Source of the DNA: Cohaesibacter haloalkalitolerans
GTDB taxonomy: Bacteria; Pseudomonadota; Alphaproteobacteria; Rhizobiales; Cohaesibacteraceae
Assembly (NCBI RefSeq): GCF_003574655.1
Contig: NZ_QNUM01000006.1
Location: 186,001-250,000 of the forward strand
Direction: 5' to 3'
Length of the DNA: 64,000 nt
Part shown: one piece after another, positions 17,390 to 26,328 of the stretch
Layout: each line of letters opens with the position of its first letter
Numbering within the stretch: position 1 is the first letter of the stretch
Made by a program: the position numbers and the translations under genes
Notes under the pieces: generated by a model
The model's database searches: none
Told to the model about the DNA's origin: nothing
Seen by the model: only the letters and a program-made list of their open reading frames with translations

Positions 17390-17945
17390 TGTTTAAAAAT
17401 ATTTCTGATGATTTCTGGCTTCATTCAAGATTTTTCTCTCGTAAAAATTGAAGGAATTTACGATTTATAAGGAATAATTAATATTATCCTAACTTGGTTA
17501 GGAGAGACAAAGACCATAAAGAATTGAAATAAGTTAATTTTGTCAAAAATTAAGATTATTTGATTAATATACTTATTAAAAATATATATACTTATAATAT
17601 TTTGAAAAAACATGTATTTTAATAAAAAAAATTAATTTTATTATTGATAAATATTGAATAACAATCAAAAAAAATAGTAATAGAATAACTTTAAAATATT
17701 AAATTGATATAATATTCTTTTAATATTATGTAAAATTTCGATTTTAAATAATTATAAATGAAAAAATTTATTTTAAATAAATTTGTTGGAAATCATTGAA
17801 ATAATATTTCACGAACGAAATATTATTACGAAAAAATATTTAAGAATATAAATAATCACTTTTTACTAGGCAAAAGATTCCTCGCAAACTGCACATTTTT
17901 CCTAGAAAAAATCAGAAATAAGCTGAAAAAAAACTTATAGTTACA
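17390..17945. other. Extremely A+T-rich spacer upstream of the flagellar sigma factor
   Basis: By hand count 17521-17880 is only about 13% G+C, against clearly G+C-rich genes on both sides. It is full of A and T runs and holds no plausible gene. The stretch 17088-17390 before it is of intermediate composition and also appears gene-free. Such DNA is expected to be curved and easily melted; it borders the flagellar island and could be a site for a nucleoid protein or mark the edge of acquired DNA. Confidence 0.75.
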
Positions 17946-17971
17946 CGCCTGAAAGAGTTCGCTAGAACGTT
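17946..17971 (+). promoter_or_regulatory. Putative ECF-sigma promoter of the sigma gene (motif copy 1)
   Basis: CGCCTGA at 17946-17952, 15 bases, then CGTT at 17968-17971, 61 bases before the sigma ATG. The same arrangement precedes three flagellins and flgD. CGTT is the usual -10 core of many ECF promoters. Confidence 0.6.
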
Positions 17972-18031
17972 TTATAAGTATGAAGAATTTTATGAGGTGT
18001 CTTCTAACCTGACCTGTTGATGGACTGAACA

Positions 18032-18688
18032 ATGAAGAACGCAACCGTGCAATCTGTTTCACATTCGATCGTGTCTGAACCTGCTGTGACAAAATCGCAG
18101 CTGTTGCAGGCGCGCGACCTGGTTGCGCTGAGTGATGATGAATTGCTCGGGTTGATAGCCCTTGGTCAGGAAGAAGCCTTTCAGGCACTCGTCGAACGCC
18201 ATATCGACAGGGGTTATGCTGTTGCTTACCGAATTCTTCAGGATGGGCCCGAGGCTGAGGACGTCTTGCAGGATGCGTTCCTGCAGGTCTGGACCCGCCG
18301 GGGTTCATGGAAGGCTGGTCGTGCCAAATTCTCCACCTGGCTCTTCAAGGTCGTGACCAACCGCTGTATTGACCTGCTGCGCAAGAACAGGACGTCCGCC
18401 ATGGAAGAGCTGCCGGATGTCAAGGATGACAGCTCCAACCAGTCGGCTGTGCTTGAAATGCAGGAAGTCATCGACCTGTTGGAGGATGCCGTTGCCAAGC
18501 TGCCCGACCAGCAGCGCATTGCCATTGTCTTCTCCTACAATGAAAGCATGAGCAACAGCGAGATCGCCGAAATCATGGAGACCAGCGTCTCGGCGGTTGA
18601 ATCGCTTCTCAAGCGCGGGCGCCAGAAACTGCGCGACAGCCTCAAAAGCCACAGTACGGACATCCTGTCCCTGTTTACCCAGCCTTAA
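18032..18688 (+). CDS. ECF (RpoE-type) sigma factor at the head of the flagellar island
   Basis: A 218-residue sigma-70 family protein with only regions 2 and 4. Region 2 spans about residues 45-120 (ALVERHIDRGYAVAYRIL, DGPEAEDVLQDAFLQVWTR, FSTWLFKVVTNRCIDLLRK). Region 4 spans about 150-205 (KLPDQQRIAIVFSYNESMSN then SEIAEIMETSVSAVESLLKR). The N-terminal 35 residues are an extension. No transmembrane anti-sigma gene follows directly; three flagellin genes do. A copy of the promoter-like motif it may recognise lies 61 bases upstream of its own ATG, which points to autoregulation. The family call is firm; control of flagellar genes is inferred from the repeated motif and the location. Confidence 0.9.
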   Translation: MKNATVQSVSHSIVSEPAVTKSQLLQARDLVALSDDELLGLIALGQEEAFQALVERHIDRGYAVAYRILQDGPEAEDVLQDAFLQVWTRRGSWKAGRAKFSTWLFKVVTNRCIDLLRKNRTSAMEELPDVKDDSSNQSAVLEMQEVIDLLEDAVAKLPDQQRIAIVFSYNESMSNSEIAEIMETSVSAVESLLKRGRQKLRDSLKSHSTDILSLFTQP

Positions 18689-18716
18689 TCAAACTCCACC
18701 TGTTTTGATTTTATTT

Positions 18717-18744
18717 CGCCCGGTTTTGCTTTCCTGATGCGTTA
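18717..18744 (+). promoter_or_regulatory. Putative ECF-sigma promoter of flagellin 1 (motif copy 2)
   Basis: CGCCCGG at 18717-18723, 16 bases, CGTTA at 18740-18744, 71 bases before the flagellin ATG at 18816. The TCCTGA block between the two boxes is shared with the flagellin 2 copy. Confidence 0.65.
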
Positions 18745-18815
18745 GAGGGGGGAATGCCAGGCGATGCATGCATGCGAATATGCAGGTGTTGCGCTGAGCG
18801 ACAAGGAGTTTGAGC

Positions 18816-20030
18816 ATGCCCATTATTTCGACAAATATCGCCGCGTCTGTCGCAGTGCGCTATCTGAACAAGAACTCGGACAGGCTCTCGGATTCCATTG
18901 CAAAACTGTCCAGTGGTTCGCGGATCAGCAAGGCGTCGGATGATCCGGCTGGTCTGGCCATCGCGACGGGTATCTCGTCGGACTTGGCCAGCCTCGAACA
19001 GGCATCGGTCAATGCATCCAACAGCCTTGCCCTGTTGCAGACCGCTGATGGTGGAGCCGCATCGATCTCGGAAATTCTGGAACGGATGAAGAGCCTTGCC
19101 TCTCAGGCGGCTTCCGGCACCATCGGCGATGACGAACGGAGCAACATCCAGACCGAGTTTGCTGCCCTGCTGGAAGAAATCGACAGCATCAGCACCGGCA
19201 CGCGCTATAACGGGGTGAGCCTGCTTGATGGCTCCAGCGACTATTCTGACGACACGGTGGAAACGGCAGCTGTCTATGAAAGCGGCGTTGCCGGTGGCTA
19301 CAGTGCAACAGCTTCGGCGGAGGCTGTGACGGCCAGCTTTAAGGTCAATGGCACAACGGTGACGCTTGCCAGCCTTAGCGATGGCACAAATACATCAGCG
19401 ATGTCGGCTGATGATCTGGCAGCAGCCATTAACGTATCTTTGCAGGAGCAGGGGCAATATACGGTTTCTGCGTCGGTTGATGCCAGTGGCGCCATTGTGA
19501 TGGCCGGAGTGGAAACCGGCGAGCACGCCGAGCTCGAAATCACCGATGTTACCGGAGATGCCGGTTTGCTGGCTTCTGTCGGGCTGACTGCCGGAACTGA
19601 CGTCCGGGAACAGGGCAGCTCCATTGTCGCTCTGACCACTGGCGCAAACGTCGTGGTCGGTTCCGAAGGGGGCGATACCATCAACCTGTCCATCCAGTCC
19701 CTGACCGCCGAGGCTCTGGGGCTTTCGGGCCTTGATCTCTCCACCAGGAGCGGTGCCAGCAAGGCCTTTTCGCTGCTTGATGTTGCCATTGGTTCTGTTG
19801 CCGACATGCGGGCCGAGGTTGGGGCCACCATGTCGCGGTTCGAATTCCGGGCGCGTCAGATTGACACCAGCATCGAAAGCCTCGAAGCGGCAGAGTCCGC
19901 CATCATGGACGTCGACATCGCCCGGGAAATGGCGAGAATGTCCTCCGATACCGTGCGGGTGAAGGCCGCCGCCGCTGCGGTGGCGCAGGCCAATCTGGTG
20001 CCGCAATATCTGCTCAAACTGCTGCAGTAG
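18816..20030 (+). CDS. Flagellin 1
   Basis: A 404-residue flagellin. The N-terminal D0/D1 segment (NSDRLSDSIAKLSSGSRISK, then DDPAGLAIATGI) and C-terminal segment (GATMSRFEFRARQIDTSIES, then DIAREMARMSSDTVRVKA) are the conserved filament-core helices. The centre (about residues 140-310) is a Thr/Ser/Gly-rich surface domain. The ATG at 18816 with AAGGAG 6 bases upstream is preferred to an in-frame TTG at 18810. It is shorter than, and clearly diverged from, the two following 510-residue flagellins, so the filament is probably built from more than one subunit type or the genes are used under different conditions. A promoter-like motif sits 71 bases upstream. Confidence 0.93.
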   Translation: MPIISTNIAASVAVRYLNKNSDRLSDSIAKLSSGSRISKASDDPAGLAIATGISSDLASLEQASVNASNSLALLQTADGGAASISEILERMKSLASQAASGTIGDDERSNIQTEFAALLEEIDSISTGTRYNGVSLLDGSSDYSDDTVETAAVYESGVAGGYSATASAEAVTASFKVNGTTVTLASLSDGTNTSAMSADDLAAAINVSLQEQGQYTVSASVDASGAIVMAGVETGEHAELEITDVTGDAGLLASVGLTAGTDVREQGSSIVALTTGANVVVGSEGGDTINLSIQSLTAEALGLSGLDLSTRSGASKAFSLLDVAIGSVADMRAEVGATMSRFEFRARQIDTSIESLEAAESAIMDVDIAREMARMSSDTVRVKAAAAAVAQANLVPQYLLKLLQ

Positions 20031-20490
20031 GCAGGGGCTGACCGTTTGCCTTGAGCAGACAGGCAGAGCCATGTGGCAACGCGGTCTGGTTGGCTTTTCT
20101 TGTGACCTGATATTTGCTCGGGTGATATGTGGTGGTTGAGTGCACCCATGTTTTTTGTTGATCGGCCCGTCGCCTTTGCCTTTTGCGTTGCTTTCTGAAA
20201 CGGGGAAAGAATTTGTTCATCAAGTATTGGCTGGCTGTTAATGGGTTGTTAACCTTACTCTGATGGGTGGCTGGAAGAAGAAAAGGGCAGAATTCTGACA
20301 TTTATTACCCAAAATCTGCGACGCAGTGCGATAAGACCTTATGGTTAACAAAGGTTTAAAAGGTTAAAAAATAAAGTAAAATAATTCTCGCCCGGTTTGA
20401 CTGTCCTGACACGTTACAAGAACAACGCGTGAAATATCGCACTTTTCGGCACTGTAATGTGGAGCCAATTTTTAAAGTCAGGATTGTACC
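20031..20490. other. Spacer between flagellin 1 and flagellin 2
   Basis: No gene visible. The last 150 bases are A+T-rich and carry the motif copy at 20389-20416. I see no clear T-tailed hairpin after flagellin 1. Confidence 0.6.
20389..20416 (+). promoter_or_regulatory. Putative ECF-sigma promoter of flagellin 2 (motif copy 3)
   Basis: CGCCCGG at 20389-20395, 16 bases, CGTTA at 20412-20416, 74 bases before the ATG at 20491. Confidence 0.65.
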
Positions 20491-22023
20491 ATGCCAGTAA
20501 TCTCTACCAACACAGCTGCAAACACTGCAGTGCGCTTTCTGAATAGAAACTCCGATGACCAGTCCAACTCGCTTGCCAAACTGGCCAGTGGGTCCAACAT
20601 CAACAAGGCATCTGATGATGCTGCCGGCCTGGCTATCTCCACCAAGATCTCGACTGACGTTGCTGCGCTGGAACAGGCTTCGACCAACGCCTCTCACGCC
20701 GTTTCGGTGTTGAACACGGCAGACGGTGGCGCATCCAACATCGCCGACATCGTCGAACGTATGAAGACCTTGGCGTCCCAGTCGGCTTCCGGTACGGTGA
20801 CCGACAAGGAACGTACCTATATCCAGGCTGAATTTTCCCAGCTGCAGGACGAAATCGACGGCATCACCGAATCCACCCGTTACAACGGGCAGGGATTGCT
20901 TGATGGCTCCAGCGACTTCTCCGTAGATGACATCAAAACGGCTGCCGTTGCGAATGCAGGATCTAACGCCTCGGTAACTGGTGGCGTTATGGGTACGGCT
21001 GGCACCTACACAAACAGTACTGGTTCTGCACAGACTGCAACGCTCGACATTAATGGGACAACTGTCAATTTTGGTAGTGTTGGTGCTAGTGGTGGCACGT
21101 TGACGGCGGCTCAAGTTGCTACTGCGATCAACGATGCAAAAATCGAAGGCGTTACTGCTTCAGCGTCTGCGGGTGGCGCTCTCACAATTACGAGTACAGT
21201 AAATGATCTGGAAATAGCAAACGGTACCGGCAGTGATGCTGCCATTACCGCAGCTACATTTGGTCTGACAGCCGCTACTACGAATATCGCCGCTACAGCC
21301 ACCGCCAGCTATACCAACTCCGGCACGGAAGATCAGTCCGGTATCATCATGATTGATGGCACCAAGGTGGAGATAACGGCTGATGCTGGTGCGACCATCA
21401 CGGCTCAGGACATGGTTGACCAGATCAATCAGGCCCTGACGAATGGTGGCAACTATACGGTATCTGCAAGCCTTAACTCGACCACCAACCAGATTGAGCT
21501 GACCAGCCTTAACAAGGGCGCCAATGCGACGGTTGTGCTCTCAGACTATGACTCGTCTGGCGGACTGAGCCTTGCAACGCTCGGTTTGACAGAAGCAACG
21601 TATAAAGGAACGACGACGGCTGTCGGCACCACAGGGGCGGAAATCGTTGTCGGTTCCACCTCGGCCGATACCATCAACCTTTCCATTGAGTCCCTGACCA
21701 CCAAAGCTCTTGGGATTGATGACCTCAACGTATCCACCAAAGAAGGGGCCGACAGGGCACTGTCTGTGCTGGACACTGCAATTGAGACGATCTCGAATGC
21801 ACGTGCTGAAATGGGTGCCTCCATGTCCCGGTTCGAGTTCCGCTCAGCCCAGATCGACACCAGCGTCGAAAACCTTGATGCTGCCAAGTCTGCTATCGCT
21901 GACGTGGATATCGCCAAGGAGCAGGCCAGCTTGTCTTCTTCCAGTGTGAAGGTTCAGGCCGCTGTTGCTGCTGCTTCCCAGGCCAACCAGATGCCGCAGA
22001 ACCTGCTCAGCCTACTGCAGTAG
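20491..22023 (+). CDS. Flagellin 2
   Basis: A 510-residue flagellin with conserved ends (KLASGSNINKASDDAAGLAI near residue 30; GASMSRFEFRSAQIDTSVEN and DIAKEQASLSSSSVKVQA near the C terminus) and a long, Thr/Ser/Ala-rich central domain (about 150-420) that should form the filament surface. It is a close paralogue of flagellin 3. A 273-base stretch of the central domain (21069-21341) is identical to 23062-23334 at every base while the flanks differ at many silent sites. A motif copy lies 74 bases upstream and a strong terminator follows, so it is its own transcript. Confidence 0.95.
   Translation: MPVISTNTAANTAVRFLNRNSDDQSNSLAKLASGSNINKASDDAAGLAISTKISTDVAALEQASTNASHAVSVLNTADGGASNIADIVERMKTLASQSASGTVTDKERTYIQAEFSQLQDEIDGITESTRYNGQGLLDGSSDFSVDDIKTAAVANAGSNASVTGGVMGTAGTYTNSTGSAQTATLDINGTTVNFGSVGASGGTLTAAQVATAINDAKIEGVTASASAGGALTITSTVNDLEIANGTGSDAAITAATFGLTAATTNIAATATASYTNSGTEDQSGIIMIDGTKVEITADAGATITAQDMVDQINQALTNGGNYTVSASLNSTTNQIELTSLNKGANATVVLSDYDSSGGLSLATLGLTEATYKGTTTAVGTTGAEIVVGSTSADTINLSIESLTTKALGIDDLNVSTKEGADRALSVLDTAIETISNARAEMGASMSRFEFRSAQIDTSVENLDAAKSAIADVDIAKEQASLSSSSVKVQAAVAAASQANQMPQNLLSLLQ
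21069..21341 (+). repeat. Copy 1 of a 273-bp perfect direct repeat inside flagellin genes
   Basis: Identical base for base to 23062-23334 (offset 1993). Near-identity with few mismatches extends left to about 20935. It codes for part of the central, surface-exposed domain. Confidence 0.92.
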
Positions 22024-22066
22024 GCAGGTCGAGCTTCCGCTTGAAGACATTTCCTTTCCGCTTGAA

Positions 22067-22099
22067 CCCGGCGTTTCCTTGACGAAACGCCGGGTTTTT
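22067..22099 (+). terminator. Terminator after flagellin 2
   Basis: Perfect 11-base stem CCCGGCGTTTC (22067-22077) / GAAACGCCGGG (22084-22094), 6-base loop, then TTTTT. A textbook intrinsic terminator 43 bases after the stop. The remaining 22100-22379 is A+T-rich with no gene. Confidence 0.92.
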
Positions 22100-22379
22100 C
22101 TGTTTCATGGAACGGGTATGGTAAATGAAATGCTAATGGGTGTTGGAAGCATTTACTTGGTTTTAAAATTGATTGATCGACTATTAAGGGGGTATTTTAA
22201 GTTCATTAATCATATTTGAGCTCACTTGGATAGAAAAATACTGTTAAATGGATAGTCATTTTGATTTTTGAAACCGAAAAATTGGCAGAAATCGGCCAAT
22301 TGTTATGATTGGGAGGGAAAAAGATCTGCAAGATGTTTATCTATAGTTAAATTCATCGATAATTTTACGAAATTAAGTG

Positions 22380-22407
22380 CGCCTGAAATTCTGTGCCTGG
22401 CCCGTTA
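22380..22407 (+). promoter_or_regulatory. Putative ECF-sigma promoter of flagellin 3 (motif copy 4)
   Basis: CGCCTGA at 22380-22386, 16 bases, CGTTA at 22403-22407, 76 bases before the ATG at 22484. Confidence 0.65.
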
Positions 22408-22483
22408 CATATTCGAAACGCGAGAACAAACAAAAATCTGCACAAGCTCGCTGGGCGGTATCGATTAGTTTAGGAGTTCGACT

Positions 22484-24016
22484 ATGCCAGTAATTTCAAC
22501 CAATACGGCTGCAAACACCGCTGTTCGTTTCTTGAACAGAAACTCTACAGAACAATCCAGTTCCCTGGCCAAACTGGCCAGTGGGTCCAACATCAACAAG
22601 GCATCTGATGATGCTGCCGGTCTGGCCATTTCCACCAAAATCGGCACCGACGTTGCAGCGCTGGAACAGGCATCCACCAACGCATCACATGGTATTTCTG
22701 TTTTGCAGACCGCAGACGGTGGCGCATCCAACATCGCCGACATCGTCGAACGTATGAAGACTCTGGCGTCCCAGTCGGCTTCCGGTACGGTGACCGATAA
22801 GGAACGTACCTATATCCAGGCTGAATTTTCCCAGCTCAAGGACGAAGTTGACGGCATCACCGAATCCACCCGTTACAACGGCCAGAGCCTTCTGGACGGC
22901 TCCAGCGACTTCTCTGTTGATGACACCAAAACGGCTGCTGTTGCGAATGCAGGATCTAACGCCTCGGTAACTGGTGGCGTTATGGGTACGACTGGCACCT
23001 ACACAAACAGCACTGGTTCTGCACAAACTGCAACGCTCGACATTAATGGGACGACTGTAAGTTTTGGTAGTGTTGGTGCTAGTGGTGGCACGTTGACGGC
23101 GGCTCAAGTTGCTACTGCGATCAACGATGCAAAAATCGAAGGCGTTACTGCTTCAGCGTCTGCGGGTGGCGCTCTCACAATTACGAGTACAGTAAATGAT
23201 CTGGAAATAGCAAACGGTACCGGCAGTGATGCTGCCATTACCGCAGCTACATTTGGTCTGACAGCCGCTACTACGAATATCGCCGCTACAGCCACCGCCA
23301 GCTATACCAACTCCGGCACGGAAGATCAGTCCGGCACCATCATGATTGATGGTACCAAGGTGGAGATAACGGCTGAAGCTGGCGCGACCATCACTGCTCA
23401 GGACATGGCCACACAGATCAACACGGCTCTGAAGGAATCTGGCAATTACACGGTTTCTGCAAGTGTCAACAGCACCACCAACCAGCTTGAACTGACCAGC
23501 ATCACCAAGGGTGAAAACGCAACGGTTACCCTTGCTGACTTCGATACCGAAGGCGGCTTGAGCCTTGCAACGCTCGGTCTGACCGCAGGCACCACCCATG
23601 GCACCACGACGGAAGTGTCCACCACGGGCGCTGATATCGTTGTCGGTTCCACCTCGGCCGATACCATCAACCTGTCCATCGAAGGCCTGACCGCCAAGGA
23701 TCTGGGGATCGCTGATCTGGACGTTTCCACCAAAGACGGTGCTGACAAGGCGCTCTCTGTTCTCGATACCGCCATTGACACCATTTCCAATGCACGTGCG
23801 GAAATGGGTGCCACCATGTCCCGGTTCGAGTTCCGCTCGGCTCAGATCGACACCAGCGTCGAAAACCTCGAAGCTGCCAAGTCTGCCATTGCTGACGTGG
23901 ATATCGCCAAGGAACAGGCCAGCCTGTCGTCTTCTACTGTGAAGGTTCAGGCCGCTGTTGCTGCCGCTTCTCAGGCCAACCAGATGCCACAGAACCTGCT
24001 CAGCCTGATCCGCTAA
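22484..24016 (+). CDS. Flagellin 3
   Basis: A 510-residue flagellin, same length as flagellin 2 and close to it throughout. Conserved ends: KLASGSNINKASDDAAGLAI near residue 30, and GATMSRFEFRSAQIDTSVEN then DIAKEQASLSSSTVKVQA at the C terminus. The central 273 bases are identical to flagellin 2, whereas residues about 300-390 differ more. It ends LLSLIR rather than LLSLLQ as in its sister. Own upstream promoter-like motif. FliD follows after 67 bases. Confidence 0.95.
   Translation: MPVISTNTAANTAVRFLNRNSTEQSSSLAKLASGSNINKASDDAAGLAISTKIGTDVAALEQASTNASHGISVLQTADGGASNIADIVERMKTLASQSASGTVTDKERTYIQAEFSQLKDEVDGITESTRYNGQSLLDGSSDFSVDDTKTAAVANAGSNASVTGGVMGTTGTYTNSTGSAQTATLDINGTTVSFGSVGASGGTLTAAQVATAINDAKIEGVTASASAGGALTITSTVNDLEIANGTGSDAAITAATFGLTAATTNIAATATASYTNSGTEDQSGTIMIDGTKVEITAEAGATITAQDMATQINTALKESGNYTVSASVNSTTNQLELTSITKGENATVTLADFDTEGGLSLATLGLTAGTTHGTTTEVSTTGADIVVGSTSADTINLSIEGLTAKDLGIADLDVSTKDGADKALSVLDTAIDTISNARAEMGATMSRFEFRSAQIDTSVENLEAAKSAIADVDIAKEQASLSSSTVKVQAAVAAASQANQMPQNLLSLIR
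23062..23334 (+). repeat. Copy 2 of the 273-bp perfect direct repeat
   Basis: Exact copy of 21069-21341 in flagellin 3. Bases just outside differ (AAG against CAA on the left side; CACC against TATC on the right), which defines the identical block. Confidence 0.92.
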
Positions 24017-24028
24017 AATTAATATGGT

Positions 24029-24054
24029 CGAGCGCGCCTGATCGGGTGCGCTCG
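24029..24054. terminator. Hairpin between flagellin 3 and fliD
   Basis: CGAGCGC (24029-24035) / GCGCTCG (24048-24054) with a 12-base loop and no T run. It may reduce read-through from the highly expressed flagellin into fliD rather than end transcription fully. Confidence 0.4.
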
Positions 24055-24083
24055 TCCGTATCATGTAGACAGGAGTTTGGCGA

Positions 24084-25820
24084 ATGACGAGTGTTAGTTC
24101 CACCGATACAAGTACTGCGACGACAACCAGCACTACGTCATCGACGCGCAAGACAACCAACTATTCTTCCAGTTCGGATATCGATTGGGACGCCCTGATC
24201 GAAGCGGCCGTACTGCAAAAGAAACTCCCTGCTGATCGCATCGACGCCAAAATCACGCAAAACGAAACCAAGATCGAAGCCTACACAAAGATGCAGGATC
24301 TCTTGGGTGATGTTCTTGGCGCCGCTGAAAAGATCACCGGTGTTTCCCAATCCCTGAGCAGTCAGGATGACATTTTCTCCGCCCGCGAAGCTTACCTGAC
24401 AGGCCTTGGTGGTGCTGATGCCGAGAATTCCCTGATTGTCACGGCAGAAGCTGGAGTGGCGCTCCAGACATATGAACTGACGATTGACCAGCTTGCCACC
24501 TCCCAGAAAGTCGCCAGCGCAACTCAGGCCAGCAACTATGGTGCGCTCGGGTATTCAGGCACAATCTCGCTGTCGATGGAAGGCGCCGCTCTGCCAACCA
24601 ACAGTGATGGCGAGGAGGACGCAACACTTCTTCAGATCGATATCGACGACACCATGAGTCTGGTCGAGATTGCCGACGAGCTGAACGCAAGGACCGACTA
24701 TACCGGCGTTACCGCTACTGTTGTTGCCGTGTCCGACACAGACTATCGCCTTGTCCTGTCCGGGACGACAGGTGCCGATATTGTCATGACCTCGCTCGAA
24801 GGCGACGATATCGGGCAGGCGCTGGGGATCAAAAATTCAGATGGTTCCTATGCGAATGAACTACAGTCTTCACAGATGGCAGTTTTCACCGTCGACGGGG
24901 TAGAGGTTACCCGCAAGTCCAATACCGTGGACGATGTCGTCAGTGGTGTGACCTTTTCCCTTTACCAGACAACAGACTCGGGAGAAGCGATCTCTGTGGA
25001 GATTGGACAATCGCTCTCGGATATCAAGGATTCCGTGGTTTCGCTGGTTAATGCCTACAACGCCTACAGGGAATGGGCGATCTCTCAACAGGCGATTGAT
25101 GCCAGCGGATCCGTTTCGACGGATGCGGTGCTGTTTGGTGACAATATGCTTCGTAACGTCAATTCAGCAGTCGCCAGTGGCCTGTCGACAGTCATTAACA
25201 AGGAAAGCATGGCGCTGCTTGGCCTGACCTATGACGAGAACAACTATCTGGAGCTAGATGAAGACAAGCTCAATGATGCGCTTCTGAACGATATCGGTCA
25301 GATCGAGGACATCCTCAATTTTCAGTATGAAGCAAGCTCGTCGGATCTGGTCGTGCTGCGGCGCAATGCCAACATGCCCTCGGAGCTGACTCTGGATCTG
25401 ACCGTTGACGAAAATGGCGAATTGACCGGGGTGACAGCCGACGGCAACAGCGGCATGTTTGAAGTCGACGGCTCCCGTATAGTCGGGGTCGAAGGCACCG
25501 CATATGAGGGCATCACCTTCGTCTACACGGGTGACACGAACGCCACGATCAAGTTTACCAGCTCCGCCGGGATCGCCGAACAGCTCTTTCAGACCCTCAC
25601 CAAATACACCGACGAAGACACCGGACTTCTGACGGAAAAGATAGCGTCGCTTGAAACGCAGAATGAAGACTTCGAAGCCGAATACAACGATTACATGGAT
25701 ACCGTGGACGCCTACGAAGCGCGTCTGACGGCGCTCTATGCGTCCTATCAGGCCGCGATTGAACAGGCCCAAAGCTCGCTGGACTATCTGGACGCAATTC
25801 TCAACACTGGAGACAATTGA
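24084..25820 (+). CDS. fliD: Filament cap protein FliD
   Basis: A 578-residue FliD. It begins with a Ser/Thr-rich stretch, then the N-terminal FliD domain (SDIDWDALIEAAVLQKK, residues about 33-50, KLPADRIDAKITQNE). A middle surface domain follows (about 120-420) and then a C-terminal helical domain (LFQTLTKYTDEDTGLLTEKI, then AYEARLTALYASYQAAIEQA). FliD forms the cap under which flagellin folds at the filament tip. It lies between flagellin 3 and fliS, the usual order in many bacteria. FliD is, as far as I know, uncommon in alphaproteobacterial main flagella, which makes this cluster stand out. Confidence 0.9.
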   Translation: MTSVSSTDTSTATTTSTTSSTRKTTNYSSSSDIDWDALIEAAVLQKKLPADRIDAKITQNETKIEAYTKMQDLLGDVLGAAEKITGVSQSLSSQDDIFSAREAYLTGLGGADAENSLIVTAEAGVALQTYELTIDQLATSQKVASATQASNYGALGYSGTISLSMEGAALPTNSDGEEDATLLQIDIDDTMSLVEIADELNARTDYTGVTATVVAVSDTDYRLVLSGTTGADIVMTSLEGDDIGQALGIKNSDGSYANELQSSQMAVFTVDGVEVTRKSNTVDDVVSGVTFSLYQTTDSGEAISVEIGQSLSDIKDSVVSLVNAYNAYREWAISQQAIDASGSVSTDAVLFGDNMLRNVNSAVASGLSTVINKESMALLGLTYDENNYLELDEDKLNDALLNDIGQIEDILNFQYEASSSDLVVLRRNANMPSELTLDLTVDENGELTGVTADGNSGMFEVDGSRIVGVEGTAYEGITFVYTGDTNATIKFTSSAGIAEQLFQTLTKYTDEDTGLLTEKIASLETQNEDFEAEYNDYMDTVDAYEARLTALYASYQAAIEQAQSSLDYLDAILNTGDN

Positions 25821-25821
25821 T

Positions 25822-26274
25822 ATGAGTTATGCGCAAAGCCGCGCCATCAATGCATATAGAACGGCAAACACGGCTGTTTCCCCCGTGAAGGCGGTTGCTA
25901 TGCTGCTTGATGAAGCTGTCAACGCCATCGTGCTGACCGCCTATTATCTCAAGCGCAAGGAATTCGAGAGCGCCTTTGGTCGCGTGGTGCACGCTTCAAA
26001 GATCCTGAGCGGGCTGCGACAGAATGTTCGCCTTGAGCCGGATCCGCAAATGGGACAGCAGTTCATCGACATGTATACCAGCAATATCTTCGCCTTGCAT
26101 AATGCTTATGGACGGGATGATGCAATTCAAAGATATGCGACTTTGGCTAGCGGTATCCTGGAATTGCGCAATGCATGGGCAGAAATGGCAAGAATGCAGC
26201 AACGAAGCATTGACACTGTTATCGGTGGGATTTTAGATCAGGGGACTGAACAGATTGCCGCTGAAGCGGGATAG
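25822..26274 (+). CDS. fliS: Flagellin export chaperone FliS
   Basis: A 150-residue helical protein that starts MSYAQSRAINAYRTANTA, the typical FliS beginning (a Tyr/Ala-rich start, then a helix that binds the flagellin C terminus). It continues with SPVKAVAMLLDEAVNAIV and LDEA/KASKIL-type helices. The ATG at 25822, one base after the fliD stop and with GGAG upstream, is chosen over an in-frame ATG at 25738 buried in fliD. FliS keeps newly made flagellin soluble and delivers it for export. Confidence 0.82.
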   Translation: MSYAQSRAINAYRTANTAVSPVKAVAMLLDEAVNAIVLTAYYLKRKEFESAFGRVVHASKILSGLRQNVRLEPDPQMGQQFIDMYTSNIFALHNAYGRDDAIQRYATLASGILELRNAWAEMARMQQRSIDTVIGGILDQGTEQIAAEAG

Positions 26275-26328
26275 CATCTGGATCGTCAGGCCTTGAGGCA
26301 TGGTTGTCCAGTCAATGATAGGGCGATC

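Noticed and set aside
20491..24016. Tandem flagellin genes as a possible invertible phase-variation switch
   Set aside because: The repeat is direct, not inverted, and no recombinase gene is near; gene conversion explains it better.
24035..24060. Sixth copy of the ECF-type motif (CGCCTGA, 15 bases, CGTA) before fliD
   Set aside because: The second box is CGTA not CGTT, it overlaps a hairpin, and it is only 24 bases from the fliD ATG while all others are 61-81 bases away.
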